Origin: Chionoecetes opilio
Taxonomy: Eukaryota; Arthropoda; Malacostraca; Decapoda; Majidae
DNA: 64,000 nucleotides
Assembly: GCA_016584305.1 (NCBI GenBank)
Contig: JACEEZ010021693.1
Coordinates: 1-64,000 of the forward strand
Direction: 5' to 3'
Shown here one piece after another: positions 1 through 15,074 of the stretch (positions within the stretch are counted from its first letter, which is position 1; the number at the start of each line of letters is the position of its first letter). Below the pieces are notes generated by a model that saw only the letters and a program-made list of their open reading frames with translations, made no database searches and was not told the origin of the DNA. The position numbers and the translations under genes are program-made.

Positions 1-3000
1 AAAAAAAAAAAAATTTAAATTTAAAAAATATAAAAATAAAAATAAGGGGAAAATTTAAAAAAAATTTTTTTAAAAAAAAATTTTTTTTAAATTTTAAAAA
101 AAAAAAATTTATTTTTAATTAAAAAAAAAATTTTTTTTTAAATTTATTTTTTTTTATATTTTAAAATTTTAAATTAAAAATTTGAAAAAAAAATAATAAA
201 AAAAAATTTTTTTTAAAAAAATTTTTTAAAATTAAAAAAAAAAATAATTTTTTAAAATTTTTTAAATTTTTTTTTTTTTTTTTTTTAAAGCTCTTTTAAC
301 CAAATAAAAAATTTAAAAAATTTTCAAAAAATTTAAAAAACCCCCCAAAAAAACCCCCCAAAACAAAAAAAAAAAAAAAAAACGGGGGCCAAACCCACCA
401 ACCAATTAAACCCCCAAAATTTCCCTTTATCCTTTTCCCCTTTACCCCCCCGCCCCCAACCGGGGACCCAAAGTGGGCAAATCGGGCCCCCCCTTTAAAA
501 CCCCTTTTTAAAGGTCCCCCTGCAACCCCCAAAAAAAAGCCCCCAAAGTTGGGGGCCCCCAAAAAAGAATTTTGGATTTCCCCAAATTTAAAAATAAAAG
601 AACAAAAGGGAAAATTTTTGCCCAAATTTTCGGTTTTTAAAATTTGGGCCCCTTAGGAATTTTTTAAAGTAAAAAACCCCGGGGGCCTTAAACTTCAAAC
701 CCACCTTTTTTTAAAAAAAAAAAAAAAGGGGGGTTTTTTGAAAAAAAAAATAATTTTTAACTTTGGGTCGGAAAAGGCAAACCCCCCAAATTTGGGAAAA
801 ATTTTTAGGTTAAAATTTTTAAAAAAAAATTTTTTTTTAAAAATTTAGGAAAAATTTTTAAAATTTTTTCTTAAAAAAGGATTTTTTTAAAATTAAAAAT
901 TTTTTTTTAAACCTTTTATTTTTAAAAAACCCCCCTTTTCTTTTTAAAAAAAATTTTAAATTGGACCCCCCCCCCGGGATTTATTTAAAAAAAAATTTTT
1001 ATTTTTTTTAAAAATTTAAGGGGAAAATAGGATAAAATATAAATAAAATAAACAATTTAATGGTAGTTTTAAACTTCAACTTTTAATTTAAAGATAAAAT
1101 ATTATTTATAAACTTTAAAAATTATTCATTACTTTTTTTGAGTACTTTTTATATATATTTTAAAATAATTTTTAAGCATACATTTAAAAAATACATTTTA
1201 AGAAAAAAAAAAACTTAAATTATAGAAAAAATAAATTCAATAAGTATAATAATTTATATTATTCAAATGCAATTTCACAAAGATATTCCCAATCCACAAA
1301 ATTTTATTTAAGTCTTTAAAAAATTTAAATAATATGAAGATATCTGAATTCAAACCGAAGGGTTAAGAATCTTTTTGCTAAAAAATAAAGATGATAAGAA
1401 AATGTTTATAATTTATTTAATAAACATAATTAGGTAATAAAAATATTTAAAATTTTTTTCATAAATTTGTTAGATTTTTTAATTATTGTAGTTTTATTTT
1501 AAAAGACTAGTTAAACTGGGTTGGGTTTTTAGAAACTTGATATTGTTATTATATTGAGAGTTAGATTTTTTAAAAATTTAAAATTAAGGGGTTGTGTAAT
1601 CAATAATTAAAAAAAATTATGAAATTTTACTGAAGATAAATCATTCATTTTAGTTTATATATGAAAATACCCTTTGCCAAAAGGAAAAAAAAAAAGAAGA
1701 ATTAAAATTTACAAATTATCACAATGTATACAAAATTAAAATATAAAAAAGTGTGTGGAATAGCATTGTTAGTTAATTTGAAACTAATTATGTAGAAGTG
1801 ATGACGAATATGCCGCTTTAGGGGAATTAATAAGAAACTAAAAACTTTTGTAAACCAATTTGGTGAAAATTAACTTAGGATATAACTTTAGAATGGTATT
1901 AACCTTTTAATGAAAATTCGGATCTAATTATAATTGGAATTAAATTATAAAATTTATGTTTTTTGTTTTTTTATAAACTAATTTCATTTGTAGTTTTAAA
2001 AAACATATCTTTATTGTTGTGACAACAATAATAAGTTTTAAAAATTAATTGATAATATCCCAACACCCCATAAAAAAGTCCCCCAATGAATAATGAACTT
2101 AAGTCTCTCTACCAAAGGTGACGAGGAAATTCATGAAAAACCCCTTCAAAGGGCCCACAGCTAATGGAAGAGATCAAGAATTTTGTGTCAGAAAGGATGG
2201 CGGTTACCTGGTACTTTCCATACGTAAGGATCATCTTGCCGGGTGAAGCCCGGTCCTGCATGTAAACAGTACGGACAGTCCCCTCGTGTTAAGGGTTCAC
2301 TACCATTCCCCCACTCCCCGTTGTACGAATTTAAGGGCGAGCCCCTGTTACATTTGGCGAACATTTTTGGGGTAGCGAGAATATTTAGATAAAAACACAA
2401 GATTTACTAAAGTTTTAAAATGACATTTAGGCTGAGAAATATAGAAATTAACCTCTTTGCTATTTTCGGATTTCTTATACAATTTATTTGTTTTAATATT
2501 TATTTTATTTTTTTTAAAAATTCATTAGAGGAACTTTTCCAAATTTTAGAACGTTTTTGGGAAAATTTCTATTGCAAAACGGGAAAGCAGCTTACGTCTC
2601 CGAAAGCCGAGTAGGTTTTAAACAATTAAAGGGTTTTATAGTTTGGTTGGCGGGTTCTAGAGGGTGTAAAAATAAAAACTTTTTAAATTCCAAAAATAAT
2701 TTATAAAAAAATTGATAAATTAATTAAATAATAAATAAAAAACTTGGGAAAAACATAAATACGAAACAATTAAAAATCAATAGAAGTCGGAAATTTACAT
2801 ACCTTTAATTAAATACCTTCACTGTTGTTTTTCCTAAAAATAATAATTTTAAAGGGCTTTAATAACATCAAATTGAATAACCCAAATTCATCAAATGGGA
2901 AAAATTTTTAAAGAAAAATTTCAATAAATAAATAACCCCCACAACAAAATGATACCATTGCAACCCAGGAAACCACCCCCGCAACCAATACCGCTCCAAA

Positions 3001-6000
3001 ACCCCCTTTTTAAACTTTCACAACCTTTCCCAAAAGCTCATTATTAACTTACACCACCAAATAAAACTAACACTCAACAATTATATCTAAACAAAAACAT
3101 TTTTTAAAAGTAAAAACTGTTTCCATCAAACTTTATATCGGAAAAATGCAACAAAAACCCAATTTACCTGAATAAAAAAAAAATTTACCAAACAAATAAA
3201 AATTTTAAGAAAGGGTATATATTTGTTATAAGATTAATAACTATATTCCCAAAAGATAAAAATATATGTTTTAAAAAACATTTTAATTGAAAATATTTTA
3301 AAAAAACACTAAAGTATATAGAACAAATTCTACCCTTAATTTTGGCGTGCCCAATTTAAAAACAATTAAAAATCTTTGGAAACTCTTCGGGATTTCAATT
3401 GATTTAATAATTTTAACTTTAGTTATTTATCATTAGGGTTAGAAAAAAACAAAACCCTAAACCAAAATTTTCATGGGTATTAAGAAATAGTAAAACCTAA
3501 TTAAATTTCTAAAAAATTACACAATTTTAGGGAGCGATCATTCCACAAAGGGGTGAAAATATTTTCCCAATTAGCTAAGAGTTCCAAAAAGTTGATTTCG
3601 ATTTGGAATTCACTCGGAAAATCTGCTAACTTTAAAGGAAACTTTAAATTTCAATGGACTAGGGAAATTTGGCTTATTGCCCGGGGAGTTAACTTTCCTG
3701 GTAATGTAATTTTCTCATTTCAAAACTCTACTTTCGTTGTAAAGATCAATTAAAAAACTGTTCTAAATATTAAAGGGGACCCGAAAAGGGGGAATTAAAA
3801 ATTTGGTAATTATTTTTAACAAAACTTAAAAAAAGGGAAAACCCTTTATTGTATCCTAGAAAAATTTAAAATTTAATGGATTTTAAATTACATTTATATT
3901 TGGTTTTTTGGGGATAAACTTCCCATAATTTAGGGGAACAAATTTCCAATAGTTTTAATCAAAAAAATTTCAAATTTACGGTCCCTTTGGGGACAGGGGC
4001 GCAGTAACTTGTTTTGTCAAAGTCATATCCGAAAAGGAACAGGAAAGTTTTCCCTTAGTCCTCAAAAGATCCCCCTCCAAAGGAGAAACCAATTCTAAAC
4101 AAATTTGTTGCCTTTATACCCCAGCAAGGAAACTTGGAGGGAAGGGAAGTTGAAAAGCTTGTCTCGAAACTGACAATTGAAATAAAAGTTTCAATGTAAA
4201 TACAAGGAAATTTTTGGCCTTTTCCGGAAATCCGCAACAATGGGGAAAAAACCTTTAAAACCAGGGGAAAAATTTTTGGTACGAAAGGCAAACTCGGGCT
4301 TTAAGGCAGGCCTATAATTTTTAAACTTTAACAAAAACCCCAAATATCCCTAATATAAAGAAATCTAAACGAATTTTTGGAATTTTGAACCAAAACAAAC
4401 AAAAATATACTTTGCCTTTAAACACCTTAAAATCGGTGACAAACCCTTCTAAAACTACAATTATAATACTAAACAAAAAAAAATTTTTTAAATTTAAATT
4501 ATATACATTATTTTAAAAATAATCTTTATAATCAATAAAATACAATTCACAATAAATTATATTAAAATAGGAATAAAAATTAGTCCATTGGCCCCAAAAA
4601 ATGGAGATTAAAAATTACTTCCAATTTTCATCATTAAATTGTGTTGGCTAAGACTTAAACAATGGGTATGTAAGTGGCCATGTCCACCTCTTTAACATCA
4701 ATAAAATGTCCAAGGAATTAAAAGCTTCAAGGTTTAAAGGTCAACTCTTTTTTTAAATGGTTCATTTTAAACTATTAAGCATGGCTTCAGTAGTGTGGCC
4801 CCAGTTATAATTATAAATGTTGCTAACTAGACTTTTCTTTATCATCTTTCCAACGATTTTATAACTTTAAATTTTGTTCCAATTCTTTTCATTAAATTTT
4901 TTAAATGAATCTGCTTTTCATGGATTCTTTTAATATAAGAAAGGAATTTAAACCCCAAAATTGTTTGGGGGAGTTGTCCTGTTAGGGCCCCTCTCCCCCG
5001 TATTCTTTCCGTACGCAATTGTCAGTTTTCGTTCACGGGAAATTTTGGGGAATTTATTTATAAATTTTTTCCCATGCGAACGGAAGGAAAGGGATGGATT
5101 TTGGAAGGCACTTGATTATTGATTATCAGTGAAAGTGGGCTAAGGTTTTTGGAAGTTTTTCCCATAAGGCGTAGAAGCTTTTTTCCGCGCAAAGTAACTA
5201 GGGCTTTGAAATTCTTTTCAAAATGTTGCCACTGTAAGAATTTGAAATTAACTTTCACTTTCACCTACTACATTTTGGGGCAAGCCAGCCCCCCCTTTAT
5301 TTTGGTAAAATTTTGCACAAAAGGTCGAGCTTATTTACCATCCTTGACCAACCCATAAGTCAGAACGCTTTTTGGAGGAAGGATAAATATTTGGGGAAAA
5401 TGCTTTAGGTGGGGGGTTCTTTTGTGGCAAAATTGAGATTGGTTTGAACCAACTTTTGGAAAAGTGCTGGTACCGTTCGCTGTAGTCCCCCTGCTATTTG
5501 CTTTCAACTAGACTATCACTTTGGTTTTGTGGAGTATAAACCATTAAAACTAGTGTTAAGTGAAATACATCTGATAAAACTGGAACCCCATCCAAGTAGA
5601 TTTGCTATATTTTTCTAAAATTATGTATGTTAAATATTACCCAATTCCCCCGAACAATTAGTTCCCTGGAGCAATTAAATCAGGAACAAGAGACTTTACC
5701 CCAATTTGCATAAAAGTTACTGTAATAATTCAACAATGTTGGTTTGAAAACACTCGTCCCCGGCAGGGGTTTTCAGCCATATACAGTTGGCTACGTAATT
5801 ACGGAAATAGCCTGAGTGATTAATCCCTTCGGCACCTCTTCACGTATTCTGATTTGTTTGAGAATATGTACTTTTAGGGAGTAGGTTAATTATGTTTAAA
5901 AATGTTGAATCAATAAAGAAGGATTCTTAAATAAGCCAATAAAACCCCACTGAACAGTCGCTGGGTGGTCCCTGGTCAAAATAAAATTTAACCAAAAGCC

Positions 6001-9000
6001 TGGAAAAAAACTCCGGATGAGGGGAAGGGGAAGACCCGAATTTTAAATGATAAGAATGAGCGGTTATAACTCTACCTTGATTCGCCTTTTTGAGTTTTTT
6101 TTTATGATTATTAAATTTTAAATAAAATTATTTTATATAAAACCATTTTTTTTTTTTTAAATACCATAACTTTATTTGGGAAAGGAAAGAAAAAAAATAA
6201 AACAGCTACCAAGGGTGCTTGCATAAATTTTGGAGGCGGGGGGTTTGGGAGTAGGGACCAAATTTTCGTGTTGGATTTGGTATTTCATTTTAACAACCAA
6301 AGTAAGGGTTGGATAAGAACTGAAATTGAGGAATGAGTGTGAGGGCATAATTCAAAATTTTAGGTGAATTAAAATTATAAAATGTAACTTAGGTATTGAT
6401 TACTTTACAAAAGAAATATTCTTTTGTTATATTTAATTATAATAATGGAAATGTCTCTCAATCCAATAAACATTTTTTTATTTATTTTTCCTTTTTTCCC
6501 CAACTTTGGCTTACTCCGATTTCTGGGTAAACCTGCTCCCCCTAAATTAACCTTTGCCCAAAAAATAAAACCCCTGTTAGTTATTTTTTATTTCTTTACT
6601 CCCCTTTGATTCATCATATGTATAAACATTAAATCTAATTGCTTTAGTTTCTATATTTAATTAATATAATAATCATAGGGTTTCTATTTCTTTTTTTAAA
6701 ATGGAATAAAAAAAACCAAACCATTACTGGGGGTTTAAATGCATTAAAAAGGGGGAAAATTTTTAAATTTTAATTTAATTATTTGAACTTTTTTTTAAAA
6801 ATTGGAAAATAACTTTTAAAGTTAAACTTAAGGGAAAGTGGATAAAATTGTCCTTCTGTGTAACGAAATGAAGGCAGACAAAATTTGGGAAGGCACGGGG
6901 TAAAACGGCTTTAATGGAGAAGCGGTCGAAGGGGATGAAGGGGGGGTGAAAGGGGAAGATTGGGGGGAGAAGGGAGTGGTTTTGGGGACTATTGGAAGGG
7001 GGGGGAATTTTTTCCCAAATTAAAAAGGGGGAAAAGGGGAAAACGGGAGGAACATTTCTGACAGTCAGAAACACCCCGAAGAACATTAACTCTTGTGTTG
7101 CTATATATTGTTTACTTTCATTTTAGATAAGTACAGAATTTTGTAAAAATATGTTCCGAAATTTGGGGCCAATCCCCCCGGAATTGCGGCCCGACACCAA
7201 AGGGCTTGCCTTCAGTCGATCCTGATAGACAAGTTGTCAAGCATGCATTTTATTATACTTCCCTTACCTCCAAATTATAAAAAATCAAACCTTTAAATCT
7301 TTTTTGGCCTACTCCGTCCCTCTCATCCTTCAACAAAGTCCCAACATGGTAACAAGAAAAACCCCCGCGGCTTCCGCGTTTTCCCCATCATTCCATGGCA
7401 TTGGAAACACCTCTTTTGCTTTTTCCCCACAAAACGATGGATTATTTTTTTTTGTGTAAAAATGTTTTGAAACCTTTATCCCTCAAGCGTGGCAGGAGGC
7501 CCCAGTTGGAAGCTCATTGCATTGGGGATTTAAATTCTTCTAGAGGTTTGCAAAATTATCCAATAACCCAGGAAAACTAGTCAATTAATCCTGGTTTTCT
7601 CGAAAGTTGTGAGTTCGCCCTCTCCTTTTTTATATTCCCAGGGTTCCCTTTTAACCATTTAAACCTATTTCACCTAGCCCCAATCAGTCATTACCAACCC
7701 ATTTCACCATTTACCCACTTCCAAATTAATGTTTAGCGAGTATTTTTCAAGACTTAGGACCCAAATTAAAGTTCATCAATGCAACTACTTTACCTTAATG
7801 GTGACATTTACGTTAATTAAAATAAGGGAGCAAAAAATATCAAGAAACAAAATTATTAAACATTAAAAACACATTTAAAATTTTTCCATAATTTAAATCT
7901 ATATTATTAAAAAGTTTTATTAAAATTTTAAAGGTAATTAAATTAATTATCAATATAATAATAGGTAAAAAAAAAAATATAAAAAAAATGTTTTATATAA
8001 TAGAAGGGGAAATGGAGGAATAAAAAACATTTTAATTAATTAATATCTCATAATAATATTAAATTTATATATATTAATACAATTTATATATAATATATAT
8101 TTATATACAACATTTATATTATATATATATATATATTTATTATAATAATAACTTATATAATATTTGGAAATTATATAATATTTATAAAAATATATAAATT
8201 AAAATATTTTAAATTAATTTTTAAATATAAAAAAATTTCATGAATTCTAATGATTAATTGGCGATATATTTGAGACGTTGAAAATGCTATAGTTATATAC
8301 TAAAATACAATTATTATTTTTTTTCCGATATCATGTAAAATTTTAATTTGAAATTTTTAACCTTTTACCTTACCCAATAACCTACTTTTATAAAATACGA
8401 CCCTTTTTTTTCCTTAACTCTTTAAAATTTTAAGAATGAATTACATTAAAATTTTTCTGTTCTATCTGTGTTAAGTTCTAATGTTTGGTGCTTTTTCCTC
8501 AAAGTGAACCTTAGAGTGTTTTTGTTTCTTTTATTTTTTTTTGTTTATCAAAAGGTTTGGGGGAAAATGGAGCAAATTCAAAAACCTTTGGGGGTTTTGA
8601 ATATGGTTTTATTTGTTTAAGTATCCAGTGTTTTTCTGGGTTTGAAATTCCATTTAATTCACCTTTATATTATTATTTTAAGAATTAGATTTCTATTTAC
8701 CCTTTAAAAAAAGAGTTAGTGGTTCCTTGAAGTTTCGGAAAATTGATTTTTTGCTTTCCAGAATTTTGTAGTTTTTTAAATAGAATTTTAGATAATGCTT
8801 GAAGTCTAAATATGGTGTTTGATTTAAATGATTTCCAAATTTTAAATAAATAATTTTAATACATTTTTTATATTTTGGGAAAGTTTTCCCGATGGGAAAA
8901 AATTCTTGCAAGGTGCTTCGAAAAAACGCACATTTCGGGTTGGCTGCTTAAAAAGGGTGAAGATTTTGTTGTTCCCAAGTGTCGCCATTTGCCTGTCAAG

Positions 9001-12000
9001 TTTTGATGTTGTTTCCCTCACGTAAACTGAGATATTTGGATTTATAACACATTTTTGAATGGCTTGGAATTTGGAAAAAGGGGTTGATTCTTCTCCGGAG
9101 AATGGGGGCCTTATTAATTTAGGCCCTGAGTCTACTTCTGTTGTTTATCTCGAAATTAAAAAAACTGATCAAGAAAATTTTAAAAATTTCCAAAAGGGGT
9201 TTCAATACCCCCCTAAAAGTATTACAATATTTCCCGATTTTTGGTTTTTTTAAAAATACAGTGCAATTTTTTCAAATTTTTTTTATTTTAATTGATTCCC
9301 TTTTTGTATTACATCTTTCAAATGCCTATCCTCTGTTTCTTTCAAATTAATTTATTATATATAAAAATTAGAAAATTTGGTTTTACATAACCTCAATAAT
9401 GATATTAAGAAAGGGCCTGGTTTTAACAATTCTCTTCGTTTGTTTGGGAGGGATTTCCCGGGCAAAACCCATTACTTAGGGCTGAAAGGTAGGGGCCATT
9501 GGACGTAACTAGACTTGTCCCCCGGAAGACCATAAGGCAAAAGGTCCAATGTTATTTTTTCGTTTTGGTTTAATCGGTGGTATTTTTTATTTTTTAAATT
9601 CTCTCTTCCGGTACCTAGCGGTTTGTTAATATGTGCCTGCACCTTCTTAGGGACATAGGCTTCTTTCCATTTTCTTTAGGTCAGGACCTTTTGGAATTTT
9701 CGGACGTTTTTCCTTAATCGGTAGTGCGGGGGAAAGAGTTGCATTCTTAATTCGATGTCTCGGGCCCTTGAATTGCTTCTTTTAAACCACTTTTAGGGCA
9801 AGTGATTTTTGTCAAAAAACGGTTCGTTGTGGAGAAAGCTAGGGAAGCCAGGTCTTTTACTGTACCCGAACTTTACTCCGTTATTTTAATATTTTTTTTA
9901 TTTTATCCCTTTCATTAATTTTTTGGTTTAATGTGTAAGTAATTTATTTTTTTATTATTAGAGGTGTTTTTATTTTGTTTTTTATATAGTAATTGGTGGT
10001 TTTAATCTATGATTGTTTTGGGTTTGAAAAAAAAATTAATAATTTAAAAATTTTTTGGTTTATTAAATAAGCAATATGATAGTTCATAATTTTTGTATAT
10101 TGTATATTTTACTATGTATTGTAACCTTTAAGATAGATTTGTTTTTCTAAACCTTGTTATTTATGTTTTTATATAGGTTATTAGCTTTATAAAGTATATA
10201 TTTATTAAAAATTTTAAATGGAATGAGGATTTACAAACAATTTCGTCATTTTGTTATGAGGGGCAAACTTTTGAGAAATTACCAAAAAATTTTGGTTAAT
10301 TTACATTTCAATTTAAAAAACTTATTTTTAATGGCTAAATAAAAAAATATTAAAGTTTAGGGGCTTTTATATTGAAAAGGGTATTTAAAATTATTTTCTC
10401 TCTTATTGAAGGGTTTTTTTTTTGTAAATCAATAGATATATAAGTTTGATTATATAGTTTTTTTTAATAGTGCGGGGTACATTTTTGGGTGGATTGAAAA
10501 ATCTGGGGTAAATCAATAAATTTCTCCAATTGTATTAGAAGACCAGTTTGGGAAAATTTTAATTTTTTGGGCAGGTGAACTTAGTAAATGTAATCCCCTT
10601 TTTCCTGTGTTGGCTTAACTTCCTAAAAATTTTAAAACAGTGAGTATCCATACTCTTTGGTAAAAACCCAAAGATTGTATTGAATTTAAATTTAAAAAGA
10701 ATTTTGATCAACGTTTTATCACACAAGAGAAAGGATTTGAATTTATTTGAGTTTTTTAATACTTTTGATCCCCAAAAATTGACAATAAAAAATATTGACT
10801 ATTATTTGACTTTTTTGGGGGTTTAAACCAAGTTGTGAGTATGCACCGGAAATAAGTGGGTCAAATGTTATAAAGCCTTCACTATTGCTTGAGTATCTGT
10901 TATTTCCATAGACTTGGTCACTTTTAAAGTATGATAGTACAGAACTGAGCCCCTATTATTGAATAATCCTGTATAAAACCATAGTTAATTCTTTCAGATT
11001 AAAGCGTAATAAATAATGTATTAAACTTAACAATATTATTATTAAAAATATTCTACGGGGTCTGGGAAACAAATGTTAATTTCCTATGGTTTTGTTTGTG
11101 AATAGAAATTTTAAATTTTCGACCTTAACTTTTTTCGGACTTTTATCCAGACTATTACAGAAAACGTTTTCTTTTAAAATAAAAGTTTTTTTAGGGTTTA
11201 AAAAAATTTACTTTAAATTGTTTAGCCCCAAAAATTCTAACTGTTAGTTTCAAAAAATTACTTTTAAAAATGTTTTTCGATAAAATTTTTGGGGATGTTT
11301 TTAAATTCAATAGTAGGTTTTAATATGCGGTTACAACGGGGCAAAAAAAACTAAACTCGCACTTGGTGTTTCGGGCCCATAAATTCGGTGACTGTATGTG
11401 TCATTCCCTTGTTTCGGTTTCCACCCAGTCGACTGCCCTTGAGGGCAGTTCTGGTACTATCGGCCTCCATGCATTTTTGCCTTGATTGAAATTCAGGACA
11501 AATTCGGGCTAAACGGCCCAGTTTTTTTTGGGAATGGGCCTTTCAAGTGGGAGGATGAGTGCAGTGGAAGGGGGGAAATTTTTTTCCCGGGGGTTTTGCC
11601 TTGTCCCAAAAGGGCCGCCTGTTTCCCCTTGGTTTCACTCATCTCGTCTCTGTTCGCGGGTCATCGATCTCTGCGTAGTGTTAATTTGAAGCAAAAAAAA
11701 AGGGGCTTTCCCTTTGTGATGGACAAAGTTCTTTTCCGTTGACTCAACGGTTCAACTGCAAGTAAAATTAGACCTTTTTCCGAAATTACATATATAACCT
11801 TTGTAAAATTTTTTAATTCGAATAAAATAAGAATTCTTTCATAAGCTTAGTAAAATAATATTTTAAAAATACTAAATTTTTTTTATATAATAATAATAAT
11901 TTATATTTATTACTATTAAACTTATTTCATAAACACCCAATTTTAATTAAAAAATTACAAGGGTTTAATTACAAGTAAATATATAAAAATTAATTCATTT

Positions 12001-12968
12001 GTTTAAAATATTAATTATTTTTTGTCCAAAAAGTATGTGAATGAGTTCTTTTAAAAATAATTTTTTATTTAATTTAATTTTTTTTTTAGGATCCATTAAA
12101 CGTTATTTTAATGTACTTTGTTATTTTTCTTTTTGAATATTTTTCAATACTACTCATTTTAAATTGACCCTTTAAAAATTTATAAATTTCCTGGAATTTG
12201 GTTTCTGGGTGTATTTTTGGTTTTGAATTAGGAGCTTTTGTGTTATCCTGAAGGTTTTAACACCGCTTTTTTCTCTTTGCTTTTTCCCGGGCCAAAGTTG
12301 GTTTGCAAAATTTTTAAATTCTACGTAGCATGAGAATACTTGGTTATGTATCTAATTTTTTAATTTTATCCCAATTGGAAAATAAGAATTTTATTGTTTA
12401 TAACAATCGGGGGTTTTGGAAACGATTAGCTTTGTATGGACTTTTCCTTATTTTTAAACTAAGTTATGGGGTTTTAATGTAGCACCAAAGGTTTAAGTTG
12501 GTTTAAGTATACTTGGTAAAGTTGTTTTTAATTTAGACCTATTTTTTGTAATGTAACATTGAAATTTTAATGACTAGACCAAAGTTTAGCAATATGTTAA
12601 TCTTAATCAAAATTTTGTTTAAATTAAAAAGCAACTTCTAAAGGATTAATCACATCCCCCCAAATTTAAGAACCAGTAGCAACAGTTAAATTTTTAAATT
12701 TTATAAGGTTGGAATCTTTGTCCCCAGAAAATTTAGAAGCAAATACGTGTGTGAAAATAGGGAAACTGTGTCTTTAATGAGTCATGCGCGACAGTCCAAA
12801 GATGACAGATTACCCCAGCATTTGAACCACATAGGATCATTGAAAATGAAGGTTTGCTTGGGCGGCTTGCAACTTTTAAAAAACGTTTATAATTTTTAAA
12901 CCCTTAATCAACGCAAACCTGTTCAGGATGGGATACGGTAGAGTCATGCGGGGGATCTAATTTCAAGA
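1..12968. other. AT-rich region without a recognisable gene; poor consensus quality
   Basis: The first kilobase is almost wholly alternating A and T homopolymer runs with C/G runs, and the rest is AT-rich with many 3-6 base homopolymers. Short ORFs occur but none resembles a known protein. An (AT)n-like patch lies near 8040-8200. The texture (run-length inflation, no preserved codon periodicity) looks like a low-coverage or uncorrected long-read consensus. Repeats that also occur in clean parts of the window are present further on in degraded form, which supports this. The biological content cannot be judged with confidence. Confidence 0.6.
2188..2400 (-). CDS. unidentified short ORF in a base-balanced island
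   Basis: A 70-codon frame on the minus strand sits in a stretch with much more balanced base composition than its AT-rich surroundings. It contains a CPYC pair of cysteines and a Gly/Pro/Asn-rich sequence, and a CAG|GTAACC match to a splice donor near its 3' part, so it could be a fragment of an exon. I do not recognise the product. It could equally be chance or transposon debris. Confidence 0.2.
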   Translation of the reverse strand: MCFYLNILATPKMFAKCNRGSPLNSYNGEWGNGSEPLTRGDCPYCLHAGPGFTRQDDPYVWKVPGNRHPF

Positions 12969-13727
12969 TTTGAGTGGAGGGAGGGGGGGATAGACAGGTT
13001 GGGTGAAAAGAATAAAAGAAAAAAGGATAAGTGAAGGAAAGTATAGGAAAGAAATTGGATAGATGGCGGGCTTACCTTTTATTTTTTTAAAAATTTTTAT
13101 TTATTTCCTCTCTTTTGTTTCATCTTATCAATTGATATCTATTAATTATTATATATTATTCCCTTTAAATTATTTCAAACATCCAGATGCAAAAAAACAT
13201 AAAAAAAAAAAAAATAAAATATTTAAAATAAATATATAATAAAAATTACTAATATTATTTATAATCTTTATATTTTGTTTATTTTATTTATGATGATTGG
13301 TTTTTAAACTATATATGTTGTATTTTGAATTAATTTATTTGTATATTTTAATTGGTTTTGTGTTTTGAGGGTTATATTATTTTTATTGTTGTTTCCAATT
13401 GTGCATTTGTTGTTTTTGTTAGGTTTTTAATGAGCTTTAATTTTTTTAATTTTTTTATATGGTTTGGATATTTTTTGTTGTTATCCTTATTGGATATGTT
13501 TTGTAATTTATTTTTAATATCTTCTTTAAATTTTTAATTTTTAGTCTAGTCTGCTAATTTTTTTTTTTTATTAATTTTTTTATTGTCATTTTTCTTAATT
13601 GATATTTCTTTATCTTATTTTATTCATAAGTGATTTTTAATTTCTTAGTAATTTTTTTATGTTGTTATTTTAATTGTTGTTTATTTATTTTTTCCTTTAA
13701 AAAGGTCTTTTTTCTTGATTTTAGGTG

Positions 13728-14003
13728 TTAATTTGCATTATAATTTAAATTTGAGTCTGGATTCTGATGTGTAGAGTGAGTAGAGGGTCGGTGAAAGGGA
13801 GCTGCCTGAGGCACTCCGCTTCTAATCCTGAATATATTACCATTGTAGTTATTTATAGTTATGCTTGCTGTTCTGTTTTCCAAAAAAGTGCAAATTAGTT
13901 GTTTAATGATGTCTGGCAATCCTGTTGTTAGTATCTTATATTTTAGGCCATTGTGCCAGACTTTATCAAGGCTTTTGATACGTCTCGTAAAACTAAGTAG
14001 CAT
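13728..14003 (-). pseudogene. LINE reverse transcriptase fragment (copy 1), motifs A-B only
   Basis: The frame retains DKVWHNGLKYK after motif A and IRSGVPQ of motif B, exactly as in the complete copy. A one-base loss then throws the frame off and the downstream catalytic YxDD block is absent. Copy 2 reads the same residues at 21780-22036. It is a dead fragment of a non-LTR retrotransposon polymerase. Confidence 0.75.
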
Positions 14004-14666
14004 TGTTGTTTGCTGGCTAGAGCTTCAGCTATTTTCTGTTGTCACAGCCAAGGCAGTGTCTGTACCCCTAGATACTCTAAAACCATGCTGTGTTTCCGGG
14101 AGAATATTGTTAGTTTCTAGGTATTTACTAAGTCTTTTGTTAATTATTTTTTCATAAATTTTCCCTGGGACCTCAAGTAATGAAATGGGTCTATAATTGA
14201 TTGGATCTGTAACTTGTCTTATTTGCTTTAGGTATAAGTGTTATTTTGGCATGTTTGAATTTGTTAGGAAAATACCCTAATGATATGAGGAATTTAAAAT
14301 TTCTGTGTATATTGTAATTGCTTCCTCTGGCATGTTTTAACAATATTTTTTATTTATTTGGCTATGACCAGGTGTGTTGTTTTTAAGTTGTTTTATGATA
14401 TTATATATTTCTTGCGTTGTTATCTTAGCAGTGATATAATTCGAGTCGTCAAGTCTAGTTATATCAGCCTTGTCATATCTTGCCTGCAGGTTCCCATTAT
14501 CTGCTATGTAATTATCTACTATAGCTTCATTATTTGGGTCGAATTCCTGTTTTCTTCGGGACTGATATAAAAGACGTTTTCCCAGATCTTCCTAAATACT
14601 TCCTCCTTCTCCTCCTCCGTGTAGAGCTTTTTATTATTATGTATAATGTATGGTGAGGTGTTGCTT

Positions 14667-15074
14667 TTATTTCCTCTCAACTTTTTTACATTTTCCCAGA
14701 AATCTTTGGGGGTTTTTATATAAGGTTTTAAGTTCATTTATTTTGTTTTCCCAGTTATTAGTATACTGTTCTTTGCATTCTTCTATTAGATTTTTCCTTA
14801 GTAGTTTGTAAATTATATATTTCACATACGTCCAACCACGCATCTCAGCTTCATCTCTTAGGTTTTTAAGACACCATTGTAAGTGCTTGATTTTATTGCT
14901 GAGTATTGTTTTATGAACTATCTTAATTTTGGTTTTAGGTATGTATGTCTCCATAGCTTTTAAAATTATATTGTACCAAGTTTGTATTGATGCATCAATC
15001 TCCTCTTTATTAGCTTCATTTTTTGTCTTGCTACTTGTATATTTTCTTTGATATTTTGGTTGAAAAGCTCCCAA
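14667..15074 (-). pseudogene. LINE ORF2 linker between endonuclease and RT (copy 1)
   Basis: This 135-codon frame contains the Lys/Asn-rich segment that in Jockey-like ORF2 proteins separates the endonuclease from the reverse transcriptase. It matches 22600-23040 of the complete copy with few differences, but is interrupted by frameshifts on both sides. It has no independent function and is listed because it is the longest open piece of copy 1. Confidence 0.7.
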